Assembly (NCBI GenBank): GCA_937958675.1
Contig: CALGND010000027.1
Location: forward strand, 21,857 to 85,856
Origin: an uncultured Granulosicoccaceae bacterium
GTDB lineage: Bacteria; Pseudomonadota; Gammaproteobacteria; Granulosicoccales; Granulosicoccaceae
Length of the DNA: 64,000 nt
Reading direction: 5' to 3'
The position numbers were made by a program, and so were the translations under genes. Of the stretch, positions 56,656-64,000 are shown piece after piece (position 1 is the stretch's first letter; the number at the start of each line of letters is the position of its first letter). The notes under the pieces were generated by a model. It saw only the letters and a program-made list of their open reading frames with translations. It searched no databases and was not told the origin of the DNA.

Positions 56656-59478
56656 ATGGATACAATTCGCATACGCGGTGCCCGAACGCACAATCTCAAA
56701 GCCATTGACGCCGATTTACCCCGCGACAAGCTTATTGTGATCACCGGTTTATCAGGCTCGGGTAAATCATCACTCGCCTTTGATACCTTATTCGCTGAAG
56801 GCCAGCGCCGTTATGTTGAATCGCTGTCAGCTTACGCGCGCCAATTTTTATCAGTAATGGAAAAACCCGACGTCGATATGATCGACGGGCTTTCCCCTGC
56901 CATCTCCATCGAACAAAAATCGACTTCGCATAACCCTCGTTCAACCGTGGGCACTATCACTGAGGTATACGACTACCTGCGCTTATTATTTGCGCGTGTC
57001 GGTACGCCAATGTGCCCCAAACACAATGAACCACTAGAGGCACAAACCATAAGCCAAATGGTTGACTTGATATTGGCGCAACCCACCGGACAAGCAATGG
57101 CACTACTAGCACCTGTCGTGAAGGATCGTAAAGGTGATCATCAAACTGTGCTTGAACAACTGCGCGCTCAGGGTTACTTACGTGCTCGTATTGATGGCAC
57201 CATTACTGAACTTGAAGGCGAAATCAAACTCAACGCTAAACGCAAACACAGTATTGATGTGGTCGTTGATCGTTTTAAGGTCCGCGATGACATAAACCTG
57301 CGGATGGCGGAATCGCTGGAGACAGCCACCAACCTTGGGGAGGGTTCCGCAGCCGTTACACTACTCGATGGCAGTGGGGAAGATATTGTATTCTCCACTC
57401 GCTACGCCTGTAGGCTTTGCGGCTATGCTTTTGGCGAGCTGGAACCACGCGCTTTTTCATTTAATAGCCCCCATGGTGCCTGCGGCGAATGCGACGGCTT
57501 AGGCGTTAGCCAGTTCTTTGACCCAGATCGAGTAGTCACCGATCCTAACGCCACGCTTGCCGAAGGTGCGATACGCGGTTGGGACAGCAGCACTCATTAC
57601 TATTTTCAGATGATCACCTCCTTGGCGGCACACTATAAGGTCAAGATCGATGTGCCGTTTAAGAAGCTCCCCGCCAAGTTTCGTAAGATATTACTGTATG
57701 GCAGTGACGGAGAAGAGATTACTTTTAAGTATGAAAAAGAAAGAGACAAAGGCAAAGCCGTCAGGCAGTCAGTACATGCGTATGAAGGCATCATCCCAAA
57801 CTTGCAGCGCCGTTTTAGAGAAACAGAATCCAACGCGGTAAGAGAAGACCTGGGCAAACTACTCGACTCACAACCTTGTACTACTTGCCATGGTGACAGG
57901 CTAAACGAAGCGGCACGTCATGTACTGGTGGCTGGGCATAACCTGCCCTCTATTGTGTCAGCCTCCATTGCCGACACCCAACAACTGATCGCTAAACTAA
58001 AACTCAAAGGCCAACGCAAAGCAGTCGCCGAGAAAATCACCACGGAGATTTCACTACGCTTGAGCTTTTTAGTGAATGTCGGGCTTGATTATTTATCACT
58101 TGACCGAAGTGCGGACACCTTATCTGGTGGCGAAGCTCAACGAATCCGCTTAGCGAGCCAAATTGGTGCAGGCTTGATGGGCGTGATGTACGTACTAGAC
58201 GAGCCCTCAATAGGATTACATCAACGCGATAACGACAAACTACTCAAAACACTTCAGTACCTAAAGGACTTAGGCAACACAGTAATAGTGGTAGAGCACG
58301 ACGAAGAAGCGATACGGGCCGCAGACTATATCCTTGACATCGGCCCCGGCGCTGGCATGCATGGCGGAGAAATCGTTGCGCGCGGCACGCTTAAAGATAT
58401 TTTGAAAACTAAGGAATCATTAACCGGACAGTATCTATCGGGCAAAAAGAGCATCGCTGTGCCTAAACGGATAAAGCCTAGCAAAGATATCATTTCAATC
58501 ACTGAGGCTACCGGGAATAACTTAAAAAAACTTAGCGTTGATATTCCGATTGGTTTGTTTAACGTGATTACGGGTGTATCGGGCTCGGGCAAATCAACGT
58601 TGATCAACGATACGCTCTATCAATCAGCTGCGGCCACAATTAATAAGTCCAAACGGAAAATCGCGCCGGTCAAATCGATCACTGGCATTAACAAATTCGA
58701 CAAGATAGTCGAAATCAACCAAAGCCCGATTGGCCGCACGCCGCGCAGCAACCCTGCTACCTACTCTGGATTATTCTCTGTGGTGCGAGAGCTTTTTTCT
58801 AATACGCCAGAAGCCCGCTCGCGTGGTTACAAATCAGGCCGTTTTAGTTTTAACGTCAAAGGCGGACGCTGCGAAGCTTGCCAAGGTGATGGTTTAATTA
58901 AAGTTGAAATGCATTTCTTGCCCGACATTTTTGTCGCTTGCGATGTATGCACCGGCAAACGTTATAACCGTGAAACCTTGGATATTCGTTATAAAGGCAA
59001 AAACATCCATGAGGTCTTAGAGCTAACCATTGAACAGGCGTTTGAGTTTTTTGAAGCTGTGCCTAATTTGCATCGTAAGCTAGAAACCCTAATGGACGTA
59101 GGCTTGTCGTATATCACTTTGGGCCAAAACGCCACCACGCTTTCAGGCGGTGAGGCTCAGCGCATAAAGCTTGCAAAGGAGCTATCGAAACGCGATACCG
59201 GCAATACGCTTTATATACTCGATGAGCCAACCACCGGTTTGCACTTTGAAGATGTAAACGCTTTGCTTAAAGTGTTAATGCGTTTACGTGATGCCGGTAA
59301 TACGATGATCGTGATTGAGCATAATCTTGACGTCATAAAATGCGCAGATTGGATTACTGATTTAGGGCCTGAAGGGGGCAATGGTGGCGGGACTATTGTT
59401 GCATCTGGGCCGCCGGAAAAGGTAGCTAAGAATAAGAAATCTTATACGGGGCAGTATTTGAAGAAGATGTTGGAGTAG
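56656..59478 (+). CDS. uvrA: Excinuclease ABC subunit A
   Basis: UvrA recognises DNA damage in nucleotide excision repair. The 940-residue protein has two ABC ATPase modules with Walker [13 protein letters not shown] and [12 protein letters not shown], and two LSGGEAQRI signatures. The zinc-binding cysteine pairs lie in CRLCGY/CGECDG and [14 protein letters not shown]. It is complete and normal in length. Confidence 0.98.
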   Translation: MDTIRIRGARTHNLKAIDADLPRDKLIVITGLSGSGKSSLAFDTLFAEGQRRYVESLSAYARQFLSVMEKPDVDMIDGLSPAISIEQKSTSHNPRSTVGTITEVYDYLRLLFARVGTPMCPKHNEPLEAQTISQMVDLILAQPTGQAMALLAPVVKDRKGDHQTVLEQLRAQGYLRARIDGTITELEGEIKLNAKRKHSIDVVVDRFKVRDDINLRMAESLETATNLGEGSAAVTLLDGSGEDIVFSTRYACRLCGYAFGELEPRAFSFNSPHGACGECDGLGVSQFFDPDRVVTDPNATLAEGAIRGWDSSTHYYFQMITSLAAHYKVKIDVPFKKLPAKFRKILLYGSDGEEITFKYEKERDKGKAVRQSVHAYEGIIPNLQRRFRETESNAVREDLGKLLDSQPCTTCHGDRLNEAARHVLVAGHNLPSIVSASIADTQQLIAKLKLKGQRKAVAEKITTEISLRLSFLVNVGLDYLSLDRSADTLSGGEAQRIRLASQIGAGLMGVMYVLDEPSIGLHQRDNDKLLKTLQYLKDLGNTVIVVEHDEEAIRAADYILDIGPGAGMHGGEIVARGTLKDILKTKESLTGQYLSGKKSIAVPKRIKPSKDIISITEATGNNLKKLSVDIPIGLFNVITGVSGSGKSTLINDTLYQSAAATINKSKRKIAPVKSITGINKFDKIVEINQSPIGRTPRSNPATYSGLFSVVRELFSNTPEARSRGYKSGRFSFNVKGGRCEACQGDGLIKVEMHFLPDIFVACDVCTGKRYNRETLDIRYKGKNIHEVLELTIEQAFEFFEAVPNLHRKLETLMDVGLSYITLGQNATTLSGGEAQRIKLAKELSKRDTGNTLYILDEPTTGLHFEDVNALLKVLMRLRDAGNTMIVIEHNLDVIKCADWITDLGPEGGNGGGTIVASGPPEKVAKNKKSYTGQYLKKMLE

Positions 59479-59484
59479 TAGTGT

Positions 59485-59504
59485 CGTCCCGCGCAGGCGG
59501 GAAT
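59485..59504. repeat. Small palindromic intergenic repeat, copy 2
   Basis: CCCGC (59488-59492), loop GCAG and GCGGG (59497-59501) followed by AATG, 10 bp after the uvrA stop and between convergent genes. Same architecture as 52356-52375. The AATGAAAAA that follows lacks a T-run, so a terminator role is uncertain. Confidence 0.5.
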
Positions 59505-59517
59505 GAAAAACCCTATT

Positions 59518-60441
59518 TCAACTAGGCTCTAAACACTCAATACTAAACAGCTCAGGCTCACCACCCCTCGCTCCACTACCCGCCGCTATCCATAATTTTT
59601 GCTGATAAACACAACAGTTAGTGCCATGGCGAGCTCTGTTAAGGGGTGCGCCTTCTGACCAGCTATCTGCAACAGAATCAAAAATCTGCATATCAGTATG
59701 GGCTTCAGGGCGGCCGGACTCACCGCCCACGTAATAGATTCTGTCTTTTATTACACCGGTTCCACCGGCTGCTGTTTCTACTGGGAGTGGGTCTTTATGT
59801 ACTGACCATTTGCCAGTATCAAAATCGTATATATCAACATCGCTTATGGTCGCAAAGAACAATGCATTGTAGTCTGTACCATTGTGCCGGCCTGTTTCTC
59901 TGCCGCCAAAAAAGTAGAGTTTGTTTTTAACTATTGCACACGGTGCATGGTCACGTTTGTTTGGCGCATCAGCAAGAATCTGCCATTCACCGGTGGTTGG
60001 ATTAATACGATCAAACCAAGCTTGCGTGCCTGAATGGTGGCCGTCAATGATGCCGCCAACAACATATATCCAACCATCGGTATGCAGCGCACAAGCGGCA
60101 GCACCACGGCGGCGTGATTCAGGGATTGCCGGGCCTCGTTTCCATTGATCGGTATCGGGCTCGTAGATCATGACATGCTCTAACGGCGTTTCTCGTGGGA
60201 ACTCACCCGTCATGGTGCCCAGTAACCAGATTTGATTAGCGATTATGACGGGCTGAAAGTGATGTATCTCAAGCGGAGGCTTGGATGCCGACGTCCAGGT
60301 TTGAGTTTGCGGATCGTAAATATCAACTGGCTGAATTCGTCTGCCGCCAAATAAGTAAAACTTGCCTTTGTATTCTGCGAAACCATTTTCGTGGCGACAA
60401 TGTGGCTCACCATGACAATCGATTGTTACCCACTTCGACAT
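59518..60441 (-). CDS. Kelch-repeat beta-propeller protein
   Basis: A protein of about 307 residues made of kelch repeats, each with paired glycines and a downstream tryptophan: FYLFGGRR, IYVVGGIIDG, LYFFGGRETG and IYYVGGESGR. There is no signal peptide, so it is probably cytoplasmic. Binding partner or activity cannot be read from sequence. The ATG at 60441 is preceded by GGA at 6 nt; an ATG two codons upstream (60447) is also possible. Confidence 0.82.
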   Translation of the reverse strand: MSKWVTIDCHGEPHCRHENGFAEYKGKFYLFGGRRIQPVDIYDPQTQTWTSASKPPLEIHHFQPVIIANQIWLLGTMTGEFPRETPLEHVMIYEPDTDQWKRGPAIPESRRRGAAACALHTDGWIYVVGGIIDGHHSGTQAWFDRINPTTGEWQILADAPNKRDHAPCAIVKNKLYFFGGRETGRHNGTDYNALFFATISDVDIYDFDTGKWSVHKDPLPVETAAGGTGVIKDRIYYVGGESGRPEAHTDMQIFDSVADSWSEGAPLNRARHGTNCCVYQQKLWIAAGSGARGGEPELFSIECLEPS

Positions 60442-60488
60442 TTGCATTCCAAGGATTAATTTAGTGATGATGTTGCACTGGCTACAGC

Positions 60489-60887
60489 TTACCAGTGGTT
60501 TCTAGATTGATTCCAGCGATACAGCACGCGTGCAAATAGGTTGTACCCAACAACTGCAATTGCGTGGAATCCAGGCAAACTAAATAGCTTGGCCTTCCAG
60601 CGCTCTTTAGGAGAGTGGCGCCAGATGGTAATAAACGCATCAAGGCCAACCCGTATCTGCTGGCGTTCATCCACTACATGCAATCGCTCTCGCACAAACG
60701 CCAGTGGCGCCTTCAGTTTATGCGCTAAGTTATTGTCCAAATGTACGTCTTCATACTCTATTGCACTATCACTGGTTTTGCCTTGCTGGCTTTTAATGCC
60801 CGCGTTACACACCGGGCACGCCGAGTTATAAAACACTCTTATCGTGTCGGGCTCGGTTGAGGAGCCTTTGTGCGTAGGCTCGTTCAT
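60489..60887 (-). CDS. DCC-family thiol-disulfide oxidoreductase-like protein (DUF393)
   Basis: A 132-residue protein with the thioredoxin-like N-terminal motif VFYNSACPVCNAGI (CxxC) that defines the DUF393/DCC family. A short hydrophobic stretch near residues 104-118 follows. Its start ATG overlaps the stop of the SDR gene (ATGA), which suggests they work together. The redox partner is unknown. Confidence 0.82.
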   Translation of the reverse strand: MNEPTHKGSSTEPDTIRVFYNSACPVCNAGIKSQQGKTSDSAIEYEDVHLDNNLAHKLKAPLAFVRERLHVVDERQQIRVGLDAFITIWRHSPKERWKAKLFSLPGFHAIAVVGYNLFARVLYRWNQSRNHW

Positions 60888-61657
60888 GGCCCCACCATGT
60901 ATCCACCGTCCACTGGAATAATGCCACCAGTAATATAACTGCTTTGTTGGGAAGCCAACAAGAGCAAAGCGCCATCGAGTTCGTGCAACTGCGCCACTCG
61001 ACGCATAGGGATGCGCCGTTTGATCATAGACTGCCCACTATCGCTTTGCAGATACTCGTGATTGATCTCCGTGTCGCAATAACCTGGTGCAATAGCGTTA
61101 ACTCTTATGTTGTATTGCGCCATCTCTAAGGCCATTGCCTTTGTCATGTGTATCACAGCTGCTTTCGTTGTGGAGTAACTCGCCAAGCCTTTCACCACTC
61201 GCTCACCCAGCACAGAGGCGATGTTGATAATACTGCCACCCTTACCGGCCTGCTGCATCTGTTGGCACGCCAACTGTCCCACCCGCCAAACCGCTGTTTG
61301 ATTAACGGCAAATACATCCGCAGTATCAGTATCAGTTGCATCCAGGAACGCTGCTCCTCGCGCCACACCAGCATTATTGATTACGATATCTAGCGCGCCA
61401 AGCTGTGTAAGAACTGAATCGAAGCTAGCTGTAAGTGCTGGGAGCTGGGTGACATCCGTAGCCAGTACTAAGGCTTTGCCTCCAGCATTTTCGATCTCAT
61501 CAGCAAGGGCTTGCAAGGCTTGCTCACGCCTAGCCAATAACACCACTGTGCATCCCCGGGCTGCTAAAACCTGCGAAAAATGAGCGCCCAAACCCGAAGA
61601 TGCGCCCGTTATCAGCGCAACCTTACCTTTGAGGTCAGCGAAGTCGTTTTCAGCCAT
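60884..61657 (-). CDS. Short-chain dehydrogenase/reductase
   Basis: A classical SDR of 257 residues. The cofactor motif is TGASSGLGAHF, NNAGVA marks the central strand, and the catalytic Ser-Tyr-Lys set is in NIASVLGERVVKGLASYSTTKAA. The residues after the second strand (ARRE) suggest NADP preference. The ending ITGGIIPVDGGYMVGP is typical. The substrate is unknown; it is coupled to the downstream DUF393 gene. Confidence 0.9.
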   Translation of the reverse strand: MAENDFADLKGKVALITGASSGLGAHFSQVLAARGCTVVLLARREQALQALADEIENAGGKALVLATDVTQLPALTASFDSVLTQLGALDIVINNAGVARGAAFLDATDTDTADVFAVNQTAVWRVGQLACQQMQQAGKGGSIINIASVLGERVVKGLASYSTTKAAVIHMTKAMALEMAQYNIRVNAIAPGYCDTEINHEYLQSDSGQSMIKRRIPMRRVAQLHELDGALLLLASQQSSYITGGIIPVDGGYMVGP

Positions 61658-61749
61658 GGTGATTTAGACCAGATCAGATGTTGACAGTCTATGTTAAACC
61701 AATAGTTAGTAGGTAAACTAAGCCCAACAAAACGACCCACGACACAGCA

Positions 61750-62631
61750 ATGGCACGTACGGCAATACTGATGATGGTCGCAGGTACCGCGATCGTGCCT
61801 GTGATGGATGCAATTGCTAAATTTTTGGTGGATTCAATGTCGCCAATTCAGGTCACATGGGGCCGCTTCTTTTTCCAGTTTTTGATTATGGCGCTAGTCA
61901 TGCTGGCCATCAAAGGGCCGCAGGGTTTACTCATTAAAAAACCTTGGGTTCATACACTGAGAGGTATACAGCTCGCCATTAGCACCGTACTGTTTTTTTG
62001 GAGTTTGCAGTACCTGCCGCTGGCAAACGCGATTGCCATTTTCTTTGTGCAACCGATGATTCTTACAATGATATCGGCATTGGTATTAGGTGAAAGTGTT
62101 GGGTGGCACAGGCGCATAGCAGTGGTGGCAGGGTTTATCGGCGCTTTGTTAATTATTCAGCCGGGTTCTGATACGTATAGTTGGGCGTCGTTTTTACCAT
62201 TAGGCTCAGCCTTGTTTTATGCAAGCTATATTGCCACTACACGCGCCTATTCCAACATCGATCACCCTGTTGCCATGCAGTTTGCATCAGGCCTTGGGGC
62301 GACTATCGTTCTAACCATTGCTTTGCTGATTACCAACACCTGGGACGGAAGCCAGTTCGCGCCTTCGGCTCCAACAGGCGAAGAGTGGTTATGGTTATTG
62401 GCAATCGGCTTTATTGCCGCGGCCGGCCACTTGCTGGTAGTTATGGGCGTGAGCCGAGCTCCTGCGTCGCTACTGGCACCGTTTGGTTATGTCGAAATAA
62501 TCGCCGCCACCCTACTGGGGTGGGTATTTTTTGATGAATGGCCCGACTGGCTAAGCTGGGTGGGCATTGCAGTGATCGTCGCCAGTGGCATCTATGTGTT
62601 TGAACGCGAACGCCGTGTTGCCGCGACTTAA
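61750..62631 (+). CDS. DMT-superfamily transporter with EamA domains
   Basis: A 293-residue inner-membrane protein with about ten helices in two EamA repeats. The first ends near LGESVGWHRRIAVVAGFIGALLI and the second near FGYVEIIAATLLGWVFFDEWPD, the usual repeat closures. Members export metabolites such as amino acids or carry other small solutes. The substrate cannot be deduced. It converges on the next gene with one base between stops. Confidence 0.88.
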   Translation: MARTAILMMVAGTAIVPVMDAIAKFLVDSMSPIQVTWGRFFFQFLIMALVMLAIKGPQGLLIKKPWVHTLRGIQLAISTVLFFWSLQYLPLANAIAIFFVQPMILTMISALVLGESVGWHRRIAVVAGFIGALLIIQPGSDTYSWASFLPLGSALFYASYIATTRAYSNIDHPVAMQFASGLGATIVLTIALLITNTWDGSQFAPSAPTGEEWLWLLAIGFIAAAGHLLVVMGVSRAPASLLAPFGYVEIIAATLLGWVFFDEWPDWLSWVGIAVIVASGIYVFERERRVAAT

Positions 62632-62632
62632 G

Positions 62633-62995
62633 TTATTTAGTTAAGCGCAGCCTATGTTGCGCTAGATAAACTAAGCCCAGCACTATCAAAGTGATCATCA
62701 TTCCCATACCTTCGCGGGCGGTTTCTACTTCCCACCAAACCTCCTTGGTCCACCAATTGTCGCTGCTTGGCCAGTAATACACTGTGCCAGCGATAGCGGC
62801 CAACATACCTACCAAAAGCACTCCCCGTAAGGCAGGCGAGCGGTACCAATCAGGGCAGCAGCCAGCAAATAGTGCCAGTAAGGCGGGAAAACCATAGATC
62901 AGCATCCATTTGGGGCCATCTGGGTCGTTATATTGCACGGCGGCAAACAGCACCATCAGCGCTGCTAGGACAAAACAGAGTATTCGCATAATCAA
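62633..62995 (-). CDS. TMEM220-like small membrane protein
   Basis: A 120-residue protein with four hydrophobic helices. The motif VQYNDPDGPKWMLIYG after the first helix is the hallmark of the TMEM220 family, found in bacteria and animals without a known function. Two start ATGs are available (62995 and 62989). Confidence 0.8.
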   Translation of the reverse strand: MIMRILCFVLAALMVLFAAVQYNDPDGPKWMLIYGFPALLALFAGCCPDWYRSPALRGVLLVGMLAAIAGTVYYWPSSDNWWTKEVWWEVETAREGMGMMITLIVLGLVYLAQHRLRLTK

Positions 62996-63164
62996 CTCAA
63001 ATTAAATAAGCACCAAAACAGCGATATTTACAACAATCGCCCTGTCAATCTGAGGCGATTTAAACAGGAGTGGTATAAAAATAGCACTAATCCCGTCAGA
63101 TAGGCCGCTCTTAGGGTGGCTCAGCTATTAACCAAGCAACACACCATCTAAGGGTAGGTTTCCC

Positions 63165-64000
63165 ATGATAAACAACGTAGCAAATCTGTATTCCACCTCC
63201 ACCGCTGTACAACAGTTTAGTATTCCGTACAGCTACCCGGTGAGCTTTACTTACGATTTGTTTAACACGGCCAACCCTCTGCTTACCGATACACTTTGCA
63301 TGGCAGGCGACGACAAGCGTCATCGGCTGGTTATTTTTATCGATGAAGGCGTGGTACATGGCCAAGCCGATTTACTCGCTCGCATTGATCGATACGTAAG
63401 TCATAACAATCGCCATATCGACTTAGTGACTCACGCCGTAAAAATGCCCGCAGGCGAAGCCCTTAAATCCGATCTAGCTTATATCGATCAAATGCAGCAA
63501 CTGATATGTCATGAACATATCGATAGGCATTCTTTTGTTATTGGCATAGGTGGTGGTGCCTTGCTCGATGCAGTGGGTTTAGTGGCCGCAACATCGCACC
63601 GCGGTATTCGACATATTAGAATCCCCACCACTGTGTTAGCACAAAACGACTCTGGCGTTGGTGTCAAAAACGGAGTGAATTTGTTTGGTCAAAAAAATTA
63701 TCTTGGTACGTTTGCTCCACCCTTCGCCGTAATTAACGACTACCAATTTATTGAAACCCTACCCGATCGTGACAAGATTTCAGGAATGGCTGAAGCTGTA
63801 AAGGTTGCGTTAATTAGGGATGTTATTTTTTATCATTGGCTGGAAACCAACAGCGCAAAGCTAAAACGCTTTGATGCAGAAGCGATGCGTCATATGATCA
63901 AGCGTAGCGCTGAGTTACATATGCACCAAATAGCCAACGGTGGTGATCCGTTTGAAACCGGCAGTGTGCGCCCCTTAGACTTTGGCCATTGGGCTGCACA
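63165..64000 (+). CDS. EboD-like sugar-phosphate cyclase (3-dehydroquinate synthase superfamily), partial
   Basis: The frame is open to the right edge, giving 278 residues. GIGGGALLDAVGLVAATSHRG and IPTTVLAQNDSGVGVKNGVN follow the NAD and metal sites of dehydroquinate synthases. However, GVGVKNGVN replaces the GGKTAVN of AroB, and AEAVKVALI replaces AEVIKYG. NDSGVGVKNG and LGTFAPPFAVIND resemble the EboD type from ebo clusters, which also encode a UbiA-like prenyltransferase and TIM-barrel enzymes. The start ATG has AGGGTAGG 6-13 nt upstream. It is therefore probably not the housekeeping aroB. The C-terminus is missing. Confidence 0.78.
   Translation, partial: MINNVANLYSTSTAVQQFSIPYSYPVSFTYDLFNTANPLLTDTLCMAGDDKRHRLVIFIDEGVVHGQADLLARIDRYVSHNNRHIDLVTHAVKMPAGEALKSDLAYIDQMQQLICHEHIDRHSFVIGIGGGALLDAVGLVAATSHRGIRHIRIPTTVLAQNDSGVGVKNGVNLFGQKNYLGTFAPPFAVINDYQFIETLPDRDKISGMAEAVKVALIRDVIFYHWLETNSAKLKRFDAEAMRHMIKRSAELHMHQIANGGDPFETGSVRPLDFGHWAA

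Noticed and set aside
1..64000. CRISPR arrays, tRNA or rRNA genes, complete insertion sequences, prophage genes
   Set aside because: Looked for by eye on both strands. No regularly spaced repeats, cloverleaf-like clusters, transposases, integrases or phage structural genes were seen.

Overview
This window is chromosomal DNA of a free-living, probably marine, Gammaproteobacterium of moderate GC content. The evidence is gene order (lptD-surA-pdxA-rsmA-apaG-apaH; miaB-phoH-ybeY-corC-lnt; mltB-rlpA-dacA-ybeD-lipB-lipA) together with a bacterial voltage-gated sodium channel of the NavMs/NavAb filter type. No rRNA, tRNA, CRISPR array, prophage or complete insertion sequence was seen. The genus cannot be fixed from the sequence alone.

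Layout. 1-1439: membrane histidine kinase cut by the left edge. 1808-7689 (minus strand): lipoate synthesis and attachment (lipA, lipB, ybeD), peptidoglycan maturation (dacA, rlpA, mltB) and ung. 7760-14343 (plus strand): outer-membrane biogenesis (lptD, surA), PLP synthesis (pdxA), 16S rRNA dimethylation (rsmA), apaG and apaH. 14340-15864: a cytochrome P460-like protein, a small pentapeptide-repeat protein and folA. 15957-20873: a four-gene 3-oxo-tetronate/threonate catabolic operon (otnI, otnC, otnK, otnD) with a divergent LacI-type regulator and a perfect 18-bp palindromic operator. It sits between folA and thyA-lgt like an accessory insertion. 20885-28395: thyA, lgt, sseA, rlmI, rsd-like, ycgN-like, fbp, hemL.

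28392-33819: a sulfotransferase-like gene, a small outer-membrane barrel, and an ECF sigma operon of four genes joined by 4-nt overlaps. The last gene of that operon encodes six 18-residue repeats. A lipoprotein of the animal heme peroxidase family follows. 33826-38535: glycine cleavage genes gcvT, gcvH and gcvP behind a tandem glycine riboswitch. Lipoate made by LipA/LipB is needed by GcvH. 38551-43779: lnt, corC, ybeY, phoH, miaB. 44200-45960: a CysN-CysC fusion whose GTPase domain has lost its switch I segment and which has no cysD neighbour. 46138-49285: the sodium channel and a LacI-type-sensor/GGDEF protein.

49612-52115: metK and ahcY (activated methyl cycle) behind a potentially structured leader. 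52388-56498: a lipoprotein propeller, ssb, a small secreted protein flanked by two copies of the yajR 3' end (one a decayed remnant), and the yajR-like transporter. 56656-62995: uvrA, a kelch protein, a DCC-family/SDR pair, an EamA exporter and a TMEM220-like membrane protein. 63165-64000: start of a sugar-phosphate cyclase resembling EboD, cut by the right edge.

The most unusual items are the truncated CysN-CysC fusion, the ECF/repeat-protein/peroxidase region, the yajR-tail duplication, the otn insertion with its operator, the metK leader, and a lipB gene with no ordinary start codon at the expected N-terminus.
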